DNA of 64,000 nt from assembly GCA_905182335.1 (NCBI GenBank), contig CAJJBE010000002.1, positions 1 to 64,000 on the forward strand, given 5' to 3'. Below, one piece after another: positions 34,536 to 42,781 of this stretch. The position numbers were made by a program, and so were the translations under genes. The stretch is from Flavobacteriales bacterium UBA4466. Lineage in GTDB: Bacteria > Bacteroidota > Bacteroidia > Flavobacteriales_D > Crocinitomicaceae. The notes below the pieces were generated by a model. The model was not told where the DNA came from. It ran no database searches and saw only the letters and a program-made list of their open reading frames with translations. How positions within the stretch are numbered: the stretch's first letter is position 1; each line of letters begins with the position of its first letter.

Positions 34536-35442
34536 CTCGTCCTGCTATTCTGAGCTTCGCGCTTCGTGCTCTATTGTTTCTTTCTAATTCCTCTTCGCTT
34601 GCTGTAATTGGGTGCCTAACGATTTCAATGAACGGCTTCAGCACATTTCCGAAAAAATCTTTTTCAATTTCACCAGAAAGTGACCCACGTTTCATATAGT
34701 TCTTAACCAATCTATCTTCCAATGAGTGATAAGACATTACAACTAATCTGCCGCCTGGCTTTATAGCACCTTCACACTGAAGTAAGAAATCCTCAAGGAC
34801 TTTCATTTCGTCGTTGGCCTCTATACGAATGGCTTGAAAAACTTGCGCGAAGTACTTGTGTTCTTTATATCTTGGCGCGCAACATTCAATAATCTGAAGC
34901 AGGTCCCCTGTTGTATTTATTTTTTTAGAGCTTCGAGCTGATTCAATTGTATTTACTAGTTTTCTCGCGTTAGAAATTTCACCGTAACTTCTAAATATTC
35001 TTAGTAATTCTTTTTCGGTATAATCGTTAATGATTTCTTCTGCTGACAGCTCGCCACTTTGATTCATTCTCATGTCCAATAAAGCTTCGCCTCGAATAGA
35101 GAACCCTCTTTCTTCTTTATCAAACTGATGAGATGAAACACCTAAGTCGGCAAGAATACCATCTACTTTTTTTATTCCAAGCAATCTTAAATGATTACTG
35201 AGGTAAGCGAAATTCGCCGAAACAAATTCGAAGTTTGGTGATTCCCATATGTTTTTCTTAGCGTCTTGATCTTGGTCGAAAGCGATTAATTTACCTTCAG
35301 GCCCAAGCCTATCAAAAATTGCACGAGAATGACTTCCGCCACCAAAAGTTACGTCAATATAAACTCCAGAGGGATTGATGTTTAATGCATCAATACACTC
35401 AGGAAGCATTACCGGTACGTGATATGATTCGTTATTCACCAT
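34525..35442 (-). CDS. rsmH: 16S rRNA (cytosine1402-N4)-methyltransferase RsmH (305 aa)
   Basis: Methylates C1402 at the ribosomal P site using S-adenosylmethionine. HVPVMLPECIDAL at the N-terminus, the SAM motif DVTFGGGSHSRAI near residue 29, ILADLGVSSHQFD near 95 and VMSYHSLEDRLVKNYMKR near 240 are family hallmarks. The length is normal. It overlaps mraZ by 11 bp and the FtsL-like gene by 11 bp. Confidence 0.97.
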   Translation of the reverse strand: MVNNESYHVPVMLPECIDALNINPSGVYIDVTFGGGSHSRAIFDRLGPEGKLIAFDQDQDAKKNIWESPNFEFVSANFAYLSNHLRLLGIKKVDGILADLGVSSHQFDKEERGFSIRGEALLDMRMNQSGELSAEEIINDYTEKELLRIFRSYGEISNARKLVNTIESARSSKKINTTGDLLQIIECCAPRYKEHKYFAQVFQAIRIEANDEMKVLEDFLLQCEGAIKPGGRLVVMSYHSLEDRLVKNYMKRGSLSGEIEKDFFGNVLKPFIEIVRHPITASEEELERNNRARSAKLRIAGRDGE

Positions 35443-35890
35443 TGTCCAAGTCTCCCATTACTTCATCTGCCAAATCAGCAAAATCTGTCATGGAGCCTTC
35501 GATCATTCCGAAGTACTTCGACTTGTCCCAAATCTCTATCCTGTCGTTGTATGCGATAAGCATCGCTTCTTGACCTAGGCCTACGCGTTCCATATGTGCA
35601 GTGGGAACTAAAACACGACCAGCTTTGTCTAGGCTGATCAATTTTGCTCCTTGATGGAATAAACGGTAAAACATTCTGTTTTTAGGCTTGAATAGATTCA
35701 TCTTAGAAAGCTTCTCACTTACTTTTTCCCATTCGTAAAGTGGGAAAAGTGTTAGGCAATCCTCAAATCCTTTGTTCAACATGAAATCTCGCTGGGCCGC
35801 AGGAGGAAGTTGCTTCCGTAAACCGGAAGGCAGCATGAAACGCCCTTTAGCGTCCATTTTAACCTCAAATTCTCCTACTAAGCCTGCCAT
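35432..35890 (-). CDS. mraZ: Transcriptional regulator MraZ (152 aa)
   Basis: First gene of the dcw cluster. It has the two AbrB-like half domains of MraZ: GEFEVKMDAKGRFMLPSGLR at residues 5-24 and LISLDKAGRVLVPTAHMERVGL near 84, each with the DxxGR-type motif. In E. coli and Mycoplasma, MraZ represses its own operon by binding repeated boxes next to the promoter. Tandem 10 bp repeats fitting such a site lie 32-51 bp upstream here (35922-35941), and a second pair lies at 36048-36067. It overlaps rsmH by 11 bp. Confidence 0.96.
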   Translation of the reverse strand: MAGLVGEFEVKMDAKGRFMLPSGLRKQLPPAAQRDFMLNKGFEDCLTLFPLYEWEKVSEKLSKMNLFKPKNRMFYRLFHQGAKLISLDKAGRVLVPTAHMERVGLGQEAMLIAYNDRIEIWDKSKYFGMIEGSMTDFADLADEVMGDLDNGE

Positions 35891-35908
35891 GACAATTAAT
35901 TAATGAAG

Positions 35909-35916
35909 TAAAAATA
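35909..35916 (-). promoter_or_regulatory. -7-like element of the mraZ promoter
   Basis: On the - strand TATTTTTA, one base off TAnnTTTG, 19 nt before the mraZ start. The tandem repeats at 35922-35941 lie immediately upstream and would cover the rest of the core promoter. Confidence 0.4.
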
Positions 35917-35921
35917 CTTGA

Positions 35922-35941
35922 TTTTTACCACTTTTTACCAC
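35922..35941 (-). promoter_or_regulatory. Putative MraZ operator, mraZ-proximal pair
   Basis: On the - strand two perfect tandem 10 bp units GTGGTAAAAA. The 10 bp period and GTGG core fit known MraZ sites (TGGGN boxes at 10 bp spacing in E. coli, AAAGTG[T/G] boxes in Mycoplasma). The position next to the -7-like element suggests autorepression. Confidence 0.65.
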
Positions 35942-36047
35942 CTGATTTCACATTGTTGATAATTATGAACGCAAGTTAGTAAAAAAGGTTACAAAATAAA
36001 ATTTATATCAATCAATATACTAAGGGCTTTAGAGCAATTTTGTATAA

Positions 36048-36067
36048 GTGGTAGAAAGTGGTATCTA
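36048..36067 (+). promoter_or_regulatory. Putative MraZ operator, distal pair in opposite orientation
   Basis: On the + strand GTGGTAGAAA then GTGGTATCTA, the same 10 bp repeat with slight decay, pointing toward the EamA gene at 36152. It may be a distal site for the mraZ operon or control the transporter. Confidence 0.55.
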
Positions 36068-36139
36068 AAAGTTGTTATGTTGAAAACTATTGAGTTTATC
36101 AACATTTAGGAGAATTGAAGACTATTCTATTTTTTCCAG

Positions 36140-36147
36140 TATTTTTG
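36140..36147 (+). promoter_or_regulatory. -7 element TATTTTTG before the EamA gene
   Basis: A perfect TAnnTTTG match 4 nt before the ATG at 36152. A TTG at 36115 is spaced 22 nt, slightly long. The transcript would be leaderless or nearly so. Confidence 0.5.
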
Positions 36148-36151
36148 TACG

Positions 36152-37078
36152 ATGAAAAGTGAAACGAAAGGTTGGGGTATGTTAGTTGTTCTGGCTTGTA
36201 TCTGGGGAAGTTCCTTCATTTTGATGAAAAAGGCGATGTTTACTTCTTCCGGTGACACAATTTTTTCAGATGTTCAAGTTGCTTCATTGAGAATGTTATT
36301 TGCCTCGGTGGCTTTATTGCCGATGGCGATTCGTGGGTTTAAAAGAATTCAATCAAGTAAGCATATTTTCCTTTTCATGATTGTTGGGTTTTTTGGGAAT
36401 TATTTCCCTTCGTATTTATTTACGTATGCAGAGACGGGATTATCTTCGGGTTACGCTGGGATGTTGAATAGTTGCACCCCTATTTTTGCTTTATTGATTG
36501 GTTTTTTGATTTTTAAGGATTATTTAACTAAAATCCAATTAATTGGAGTGCTGATAGGCACGGTTGGTATCGTTTCACTTTCAATTACTGGTCAGGATTT
36601 TGAAATTCACGGTGATTGGCGACATATTTTAGCAATAGTTATTGCAACAGTGTGTTATGGGGTTAGCCTGAATACAATTAAGCATACGCTGCAGAGCTAT
36701 AGGAGTATTGATATTACATCGATTGCGTTTCTTACGGTGATTTTACCAAGTGGCATTGTAACGTTTACTTCAGGAGCAGTAATAACTATTCAGACGAATG
36801 AGTTTGCTTTTTCAGGCTTAGTTTACATTCTAGTGTTGAGTGTCATCGGTACGGCTTTTGCTGTGATTTTATTTAATCAATTGATATCAATGTCTTCGGT
36901 CTTATTTGCGAGTAGTGTAACCTATTTAATTCCAATCGTAGCAGTAATTATAGGTGTCTCGCTTGGGGAGGAAATGGGGTTTCAGCAAGTTCTGTCGATG
37001 GTTGTGATTCTTCTTGGTGTTTTTGTCGCTAATTATTTCCCGAAATTGAAATGGTATAAGGATCGTTTTAGCCTTTAA
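36152..37078 (+). CDS. EamA/DMT-family inner-membrane transporter (308 aa)
   Basis: Ten predicted membrane helices in two five-helix halves, with the family opening WGMLVVLACIWGSSFILMKKA at residues 8-28 and SGYAGMLNSCTPIFALLIG near 97 (end of the first repeat). The second half repeats this with SSVLFASSVTYLIPIVAVIIG near 248. DMT transporters export or import metabolites; the substrate cannot be predicted. The gene is divergent from mraZ across a 261 bp region with paired MraZ-like boxes, and its -7 element abuts the start codon. Confidence 0.9.
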   Translation: MKSETKGWGMLVVLACIWGSSFILMKKAMFTSSGDTIFSDVQVASLRMLFASVALLPMAIRGFKRIQSSKHIFLFMIVGFFGNYFPSYLFTYAETGLSSGYAGMLNSCTPIFALLIGFLIFKDYLTKIQLIGVLIGTVGIVSLSITGQDFEIHGDWRHILAIVIATVCYGVSLNTIKHTLQSYRSIDITSIAFLTVILPSGIVTFTSGAVITIQTNEFAFSGLVYILVLSVIGTAFAVILFNQLISMSSVLFASSVTYLIPIVAVIIGVSLGEEMGFQQVLSMVVILLGVFVANYFPKLKWYKDRFSL

Positions 37079-37289
37079 CTCTTCTCTGCTTCTCACTTGA
37101 TGTTGCTTCCTGATATGATTATCACGAGTTAAAACATTTCTTTTGATCCTTCGACATAAAGAAAGAAGAAGCCGCTAGGAGCATCATTCTTGACAGATAA
37201 AGTCTAGGTGTAAAGCATTCTGGATACTGAACAGTTTTAATATGTCGTGTGTATGGAGTTTTTTATTTTCAATAAAAGTGAGTTAACAC

Positions 37290-37319
37290 TTGTTTGTTCA
37301 GAACAAACGAGTACCTTTG
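37290..37319 (+). promoter_or_regulatory. Promoter of rplU-rpmA
   Basis: TTG at 37290-37292, 19 nt spacer, TACCTTTG at 37312-37319: a full consensus Bacteroidota promoter. The leader is about 28 nt to the rplU ATG. Confidence 0.8.
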
Positions 37320-37353
37320 TCATCCAATTTTTATAACAAATAAATAATTAGCT

Positions 37354-37665
37354 ATGTACGCAATAGTAGAGATAGCAGGGCAGCAATTTAAAGTGCAAAA
37401 AGACCAAAAGATCTTTGTACATCGTTTAGATGCTGAAGCAGGGAAGAAAGTGAATTTCGACAAAGTGCTTCTAGTTGAGAACGATGGTAAAGTGTCATTA
37501 GGCGCCCCGGCTATAAAAGGTGCGAAAGTTTCAGCGAAAGTTGAAGAGCACGTGAAAGGTGATAAAGTAATCGTTTTTAGAAAGAAACGAAGAAAAGGTT
37601 ACAAGAAAAAGAACGGACATCGTCAGTGCTTTACAGCAATTACGATTACAGATATTAAAGGGTAA
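37354..37665 (+). CDS. rplU: 50S ribosomal protein L21 (103 aa)
   Basis: [18 protein letters not shown] at the start and [17 protein letters not shown] near residue 76 are the L21 signatures; the length is exactly typical. L21 binds 23S rRNA together with L20. It is the first gene of the rplU-rpmA operon and has a consensus promoter. The gap to rpmA is 41 bp. The short leader has no obvious L21-binding structure. Confidence 0.97.
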   Translation: MYAIVEIAGQQFKVQKDQKIFVHRLDAEAGKKVNFDKVLLVENDGKVSLGAPAIKGAKVSAKVEEHVKGDKVIVFRKKRRKGYKKKNGHRQCFTAITITDIKG

Positions 37666-37706
37666 GAACTTCTTCCAATTTAAATTGGAGAATAAAATTT
37701 AAGACA

Positions 37707-37976
37707 ATGGCACATAAGAAAGGAGCTGGTAGTTCGAAAAATGGTCGTGAATCAGAGAGTAAACGATTAGGAGTTAAAATTTTTGGTGGACAAGCAGCAA
37801 TCGCTGGGAACATTATTATCCGTCAAAGGGGGACGCAACATCACCCGGGAACAAATGTAGGTATTGGTAAAGACCATACTTTATTTGCTTTAACTGATGG
37901 TGTAGTAGAATTCCGTAAAAAGAAAAACAATCGTTCATTCGTATCAGTAGTTCCTTTTGAAACTACAGAGGCTTAA
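37707..37976 (+). CDS. rpmA: 50S ribosomal protein L27 (89 aa)
   Basis: [20 protein letters not shown] is the classical N-terminus that reaches the peptidyl-transferase centre; [18 protein letters not shown] near residue 34 completes the signature. There is no Firmicutes-type N-terminal extension requiring cleavage. It is followed by a strong terminator. Confidence 0.97.
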   Translation: MAHKKGAGSSKNGRESESKRLGVKIFGGQAAIAGNIIIRQRGTQHHPGTNVGIGKDHTLFALTDGVVEFRKKKNNRSFVSVVPFETTEA

Positions 37977-37997
37977 TTGAATGTCAAAACATTTTTG

Positions 37998-38027
37998 AAA
38001 GGCGGGCAGTAATGTTCGCCTTTTTTT
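37998..38027 (+). terminator. Terminator of the rplU-rpmA operon
   Basis: A stem AAAGGCGGGC with GTTCGCCTTT (wobbles) and loop AGTAAT-like, followed by seven T residues. Confidence 0.8.
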
Positions 38028-38076
38028 CGTTTAATCTTTACCAATTAACTAGATTCGTAATATAAATATTGAAGAG

Positions 38077-39345
38077 ATGCTAGAGATACAACGCATTAGA
38101 AACGAGGAAGAAGCAATTATTGAAGGGTTGAAAAAACGTCATTTCGACGCGAGACCAATCGTAGAAGAAGTTTTATCTGTTGATGAACAGTGGAGAGCTA
38201 AGAAAGGAGCGCTAGAAAAAACCGCTTCGCAAATGAATCAGATTTCAAAACAAATCGGTATTCTCTTCGGCCAAGGTAAGCAAGAGGAGGCGAATAAGGC
38301 AAAAGCACAAACTGCAGATTTAAAAGCACAAGAATCAGCCTTGAAAGTTGAAGTGGATGAACTTGATAAAAAGATTATAAACCTGATGTATCAGTTACCA
38401 AATGTGCCAAATGCATTAGTGAAATCGGGGGGAAGTGAATTGGATAATGAAATTATAGAAGAATTTGGTGAAATGCCAGTCTTTGGTTTTAGAGCTCTTC
38501 CTCATTGGGAGATTACCGACAAGTTTAATTTAATCGATTTCGAATTAGGGGTTAAAATTACGGGAGCTGGGTTCCCTGTATACAAAGGTAAAGGAGCAAA
38601 GCTTCAGCGCGCTTTAATCAGCTTCTTTCTAGACGAAGCAGATAAAGCAGGTTATGAAGAGTACATCCCACCATTGGTTGTTAATGAGGCTTCAGGGTAT
38701 GGCACAGGTCAACTTCCAGACAAGGAGGGACAGATGTATTATATTCAAGAAGATGATTTATACTTGATTCCAACGGCTGAGGTTCCTCTTACGAATATTT
38801 ATAGGAATGTAATGTTGCCAGATGAGAATTTCTCTATAAAGTTAACGGGGTTCACACCTTGTTTTAGAAGAGAGGCTGGTTCTTATGGGAAAGATGTTCG
38901 AGGTTTAAACCGTTTGCATCAGTTTGATAAAGTAGAGATTGTTCGGATTGAGCACCCTTCAAATTCGGATAAAGCATTGAACGAAATGATTGGTCACGTA
39001 AAAGGGTTATTAGAGAAGCTTGGACTTCAGTACAGAGTTTTAAGATTGTGTGGTGGTGATACTGGATTCGCTGCTTCAATGACATACGATTTTGAAGTTT
39101 ACTCTGCCGCTCAAGAAAAATGGTTAGAAGTAAGCTCTATTTCTAGGTTCGATACGTTCCAATCAACACGATTGAAGTTACGGTTTAAAAACACAGATAA
39201 GAAATCTCAGTTGTGTCACACATTAAATGGATCAGCATTAGCTCTTCCAAGAATTGTCGCTGCATTACTTGAGAACCACCAAACAGAAGAAGGTGTGAAT
39301 ATTCCAGAGGCACTTCATAAGTTTACGGGATTTGAGAAGATATAA
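38077..39345 (+). CDS. serS: Seryl-tRNA synthetase (422 aa)
   Basis: Class II synthetase that charges tRNA-Ser (and tRNA-Sec where present). The N-terminal ~110 residues are the long antiparallel coiled-coil arm (LKKRHFDARPIVEEVLSVDEQWR...KAQTADLKAQESALK). Motif 2 is FRREAGSYGKDVRGLNRLHQFDKVE near residue 264, with TAEVPLTN near 231. Motif 3 contains LNGSALALPRIVAALLENHQ near 386. The length is normal. Confidence 0.97.
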   Translation: MLEIQRIRNEEEAIIEGLKKRHFDARPIVEEVLSVDEQWRAKKGALEKTASQMNQISKQIGILFGQGKQEEANKAKAQTADLKAQESALKVEVDELDKKIINLMYQLPNVPNALVKSGGSELDNEIIEEFGEMPVFGFRALPHWEITDKFNLIDFELGVKITGAGFPVYKGKGAKLQRALISFFLDEADKAGYEEYIPPLVVNEASGYGTGQLPDKEGQMYYIQEDDLYLIPTAEVPLTNIYRNVMLPDENFSIKLTGFTPCFRREAGSYGKDVRGLNRLHQFDKVEIVRIEHPSNSDKALNEMIGHVKGLLEKLGLQYRVLRLCGGDTGFAASMTYDFEVYSAAQEKWLEVSSISRFDTFQSTRLKLRFKNTDKKSQLCHTLNGSALALPRIVAALLENHQTEEGVNIPEALHKFTGFEKI

Positions 39346-39473
39346 ATAGAGAAAGGCGTTGCTTCGTGCTTCTACTCCCTCCAATTAAGTATCAATTTAA
39401 CAAATATTGAATAGATGGTTTTTTTATACTTTCATGCGGAAATTATTCAGAAAAAAAAGCGCTGATTTAGAAG

Positions 39474-39481
39474 TAACTTTG
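39474..39481 (+). promoter_or_regulatory. -7 element TAACTTTG before the 39489 lipoprotein gene
   Basis: A perfect TAnnTTTG match, 7 nt before the ATG at 39489 and 13 nt before the ATG at 39495, implying a very short leader. Confidence 0.5.
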
Positions 39482-39488
39482 TATTTTT

Positions 39489-40043
39489 ATGAATATGAAA
39501 CTCAGCGTGTTTTTAGTTATATTGGCATTATTCTCTTCATGCGTGGATTTTAAAAAGTCTGAGCAGTTAGAATTGATTGATGCACTTTCATTGAAGCTTT
39601 CAGAAATTCAAGAAATTAAATCAGGCTCAATTGATTCTGTTCAGAGCTATATGGCGAAGGTTGTGGGATTGGACAGCCTATTAAAGCATTCGTATCAAAA
39701 TGACACTTTGAGTTTTTATGATGCTGAAAACATTGATTTATTTATCAATCTTAAAGTTGTTTTACCAGATTTGAATACGGCCATGGTAGAAATAGATTCG
39801 GTAATAATGATTAAGAGCAATTCAATTGAACGTTTAAGGAAGGATGTTGAAAATAGTACGGGAGTTCGATCAAAGTACCCTGAGTTTATAGCCTTTGAAA
39901 AAGAAGAAATATTGAAAATTAAGAATCAATTAATAGAGAATCAGTTGCTATTAATAGAATTAATGGAGGCATTTAATAGCTTGTTTCCGAAACTCAATGA
40001 TTATCTTTCGTCCTTTGTAAAAGGAGAAATAATAATTGAATAA
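39489..40043 (+). CDS. Lipoprotein with coiled-coil character, unknown function (184 aa)
   Basis: A signal peptide with lipobox (LFSSC, Cys18 from the 39489 start). ATG 39495 (MKLSVFL) is equally plausible. The mature region is helical and acidic, with heptad-like stretches (ELIDALSLKLSEIQEIKSG and the EILKIKNQLIENQLLLIELMEAF segment), so it may be an elongated helical hairpin. The family is not recognised. It lies immediately upstream of the TPR protein with a gap of about 10 bp and the two are probably translated from one mRNA, suggesting a shared envelope role. No metal or catalytic motif was seen. Confidence 0.75.
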   Translation: MNMKLSVFLVILALFSSCVDFKKSEQLELIDALSLKLSEIQEIKSGSIDSVQSYMAKVVGLDSLLKHSYQNDTLSFYDAENIDLFINLKVVLPDLNTAMVEIDSVIMIKSNSIERLRKDVENSTGVRSKYPEFIAFEKEEILKIKNQLIENQLLLIELMEAFNSLFPKLNDYLSSFVKGEIIIE

Positions 40044-40053
40044 AACATACTTA

Positions 40054-41886
40054 ATGAAGTATATATTTTTTTTCTGGATAGCACTTTTTCCCATTTTTGG
40101 GTTTTCCCAAACAACAGATCAACAATTGGCGCAGTATTATTATTCTAATGAAGAGTATGATAAGGCATTGGGGTACTATGAGAAATTTTACGATAAAGAT
40201 GTCTCAAAATTTAATCTCGATCGATACGTAGATTGCCTTATTCAAACAGGCGATGATAAATCTGCTGAGAAAACACTTAAAAAAGCAGTTGATAGCAAAA
40301 AAGAAAATCAAGAGTATTCAATTGCTTTAGGTTCTTTTTATGAAGAGCGAAACGAAGGTGAAAAAGCAGCGAAAATATATGAACGACTCATAAGTGAACT
40401 GCGGCCAAACTCTGGGCGTATCATTGCGTTATATAATGCGTTTAAAACGAAAGGGAAAAGTGATTTGAGTTTTGAAACTTTGGAGCAGGGAAGGAAACTT
40501 TTAAAAAAGGGTTACCCATTGAATTTTCAGTATGCTGAGTATTACGGTTCAGTTGGGGAAACGAAGAAAATGATAGAAGAGTATTTGGGAATGATTGATT
40601 ATCACATAAGCCATATGGCAACCGTTAAGCGTGTCCTTGGTGCTCAAATTGATTTTACAAATGAAGAATCTGAAGAGTACTACTTATTGCGTGAAGCACT
40701 GATTCAAGGAACTCAAAAGAATCCAGATGATTTGAATTATTCAGAAATGTTGACGTGGTTATTCATTCAACGAAAGAACTTTTCTGCAGCTTTAGTTCAT
40801 ATTAAAGCACTTGACAAACTCAGTTTAAAAAAAGGTCAGCACGTGTATGATTTCGGTTTAATTTGTGTTGAGAATAAAGATTTTGGAACAGCGCGTAGAG
40901 CATACAAATATGTTTTGGGCCTTGGAGAAGAATCACCTTATTTCTTTCAATCTCAGAATGCGTTACTAAATGTGAACTTCCTAGAAGTTACTTCCAATCG
41001 GAGTTTTAATCAATCGGAATTAAATGAGATTGTTGGAGAATATCAAAATGTGTTGAATTTATACGGGAAGGAAAAATCAACATTACCTGTGATGATCGAG
41101 TTGGCTCACATTCAAGCTTTCTATGCGAATAAAGGACAAGATGCTTTAAATTTACTGAATGAAGCGTTGTTGATTCGAGGATTAACAGTGAAAGAATTGG
41201 CAAGGGTTAAAATGGCACTTTCAGATACTCATGTATTACATGGAGATGTTTGGGAAGCATCTTTATTGTATATGCAGGTAGATAGTGATTTTAAGTTTGA
41301 GCCAATTGGGCACGAAGCGAAGTTCAAGAATGCACGTATTTTTTATTATGATGGTGAATTTGAATTTGCGCAATCACAGCTGGATGTTTTAAAGCAATCG
41401 ACGACAAAACTGATTGCAAATGATGCGTTGAAATTATCGCTCTTTATTCTGGATAATTACGGATTAGATAGCAATTACATTGCTATGTCGCTATTTGCTA
41501 ATGCAGATTTATTAATTGAGCAACATCGTTACGACGAAGCGTTTAAATTATTTGACAGTATTGTGAAGGAGTATCCTGCGCACAGTTTAGGAGATGAAAT
41601 GTTATTAAAGAAGTCGTACTCGTATCAATTACGAGGACAATGGAATAAAGCAATTTCTAGTTTAGAAGACTTAATGAAGTATTATCCAGATGATATATTG
41701 GCCGATGATGCTTTGTATCAGTTAGGAGATATTTATGAAAACCACTTACTGAATAATGAAAAGGCAGCGGAGTATTATCGTCGTTTACTGTTTGACTATA
41801 AAGGTAGCCTGTATACAACCGAGGCAAGAAAGCGTTTTCAAGAAATCCGCACAGAAGAAATTTTGGTTCCGGAAGAAGTTGATTAG
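40054..41886 (+). CDS. Exported tetratricopeptide-repeat protein (610 aa)
   Basis: I chose ATG 40054 (MKYIFFFWIALFPIFGFSQ) because it gives a clean signal peptide; a TTG at 40036 would overlap the preceding gene. The mature protein is almost entirely TPR-like helix pairs: QLAQYYYSNEEYDKALGYYEKF near residue 23, EYSIALGSFYEERNEGEKAAKIYERL, RYDEAFKLFDSIVKEYPAHSLGDEM, GQWNKAISSLEDLMKYYPDDILADDALYQLGDIYEN and a final NNEKAAEYYRRLLFDYKGS. The C-terminal half resembles the outer-membrane lipoprotein YfgL/BamD type TPR arrangement (TPR_6 style). TPR solenoids hold protein complexes together. No enzyme domain. It pairs with the 184 aa lipoprotein upstream. Confidence 0.85.
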   Translation: MKYIFFFWIALFPIFGFSQTTDQQLAQYYYSNEEYDKALGYYEKFYDKDVSKFNLDRYVDCLIQTGDDKSAEKTLKKAVDSKKENQEYSIALGSFYEERNEGEKAAKIYERLISELRPNSGRIIALYNAFKTKGKSDLSFETLEQGRKLLKKGYPLNFQYAEYYGSVGETKKMIEEYLGMIDYHISHMATVKRVLGAQIDFTNEESEEYYLLREALIQGTQKNPDDLNYSEMLTWLFIQRKNFSAALVHIKALDKLSLKKGQHVYDFGLICVENKDFGTARRAYKYVLGLGEESPYFFQSQNALLNVNFLEVTSNRSFNQSELNEIVGEYQNVLNLYGKEKSTLPVMIELAHIQAFYANKGQDALNLLNEALLIRGLTVKELARVKMALSDTHVLHGDVWEASLLYMQVDSDFKFEPIGHEAKFKNARIFYYDGEFEFAQSQLDVLKQSTTKLIANDALKLSLFILDNYGLDSNYIAMSLFANADLLIEQHRYDEAFKLFDSIVKEYPAHSLGDEMLLKKSYSYQLRGQWNKAISSLEDLMKYYPDDILADDALYQLGDIYENHLLNNEKAAEYYRRLLFDYKGSLYTTEARKRFQEIRTEEILVPEEVD

Positions 41887-41959
41887 ACTTTAACATTTGT
41901 TTAGAATTCCAGTGTAAGTTGTACTCGTTCAAATTCATCTAAGTTTAAAATAAAGCCTT

Positions 41960-42598
41960 ATGAAAAAGCTCCTGTTTATTTTTGCAACATCTTTCACATT
42001 ATTTTCTTGCGCTCATGAGGTTTCCGAACAACAAGATAATGCTAAGGGTGGGGGGGAGAAAGATTTATCTCAATTATCTAAAGCTTACTTTGCTAGTGGT
42101 TGTTTTTGGTGTGTCGAAGCTGTGTTCGAATCTGTACGAGGTGTTGAAGAGGCCGTCTCAGGTTATGCGGGAGGTAAAATTAAAGACCCAACGTATTATC
42201 AAGTTAGTTCCGGAAAGATAAAGCATGCTGAGGCTGTAATGGTTTATTATGACCCCTTAGTTGTGAGCTATGCAACCTTAGTTGATGTTTTCTTTAATTC
42301 TCATAACCCTTCAACATTAAATCGCCAAGGTCCTGATAGTGGCCCTCAATACCGATCAATCGCATTTTATGAAAATGACGGGGAAAGAAAGATCATTGAA
42401 TCGAAAATAGCAGGTATTTTAGAGCGAGGAGAATATACACGTGTGACCACTCAAGTAATTCCGTTTGATGTGTTTTACGACGCAGAAGATTATCATCAGG
42501 ATTACGAAAGAAACAATCCAAATAATGGCTATGTGAAAGCAGTTTCTATTCCACGGTTAAATGCATTTAAAGCTAAAATGTCTGAGGTGTTGAAGTAA
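41960..42598 (+). CDS. msrA: Peptide-methionine (S)-S-oxide reductase MsrA, lipoprotein form (212 aa)
   Basis: Repairs S-form methionine sulfoxide in proteins. The catalytic motif GCFWC is at residues 47-51 (Cys48 and Cys51). EAVFESVRGVEEAVSGYAGG, PTYYQVSSGKIKHAEAV, FFNSHNPSTLNRQG.D.GPQYRS and DAEDYHQDYERNNPNNGY are family signatures. A signal peptide with lipobox (TLFSC, Cys17) places this copy in the envelope rather than the cytoplasm, which makes sense for repair of exported proteins. Not fused to MsrB. Confidence 0.94.
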   Translation: MKKLLFIFATSFTLFSCAHEVSEQQDNAKGGGEKDLSQLSKAYFASGCFWCVEAVFESVRGVEEAVSGYAGGKIKDPTYYQVSSGKIKHAEAVMVYYDPLVVSYATLVDVFFNSHNPSTLNRQGPDSGPQYRSIAFYENDGERKIIESKIAGILERGEYTRVTTQVIPFDVFYDAEDYHQDYERNNPNNGYVKAVSIPRLNAFKAKMSEVLK

Positions 42599-42781
42599 TT
42601 TAGGCAGCTGAGTGTACTCATCTTTATTTATGGGAGGATCATCATTTTGTTTTAACTACAAGATTATAATCGGTGATACCTTTCATGAAAAGCAATCAAC
42701 AATTATTCAGTCTATTTTGAAGCCTTAACTGACGTTCTGTCATAAGGTTCGTTTTGGCTTGATATTAGACAAGGTTGAACA

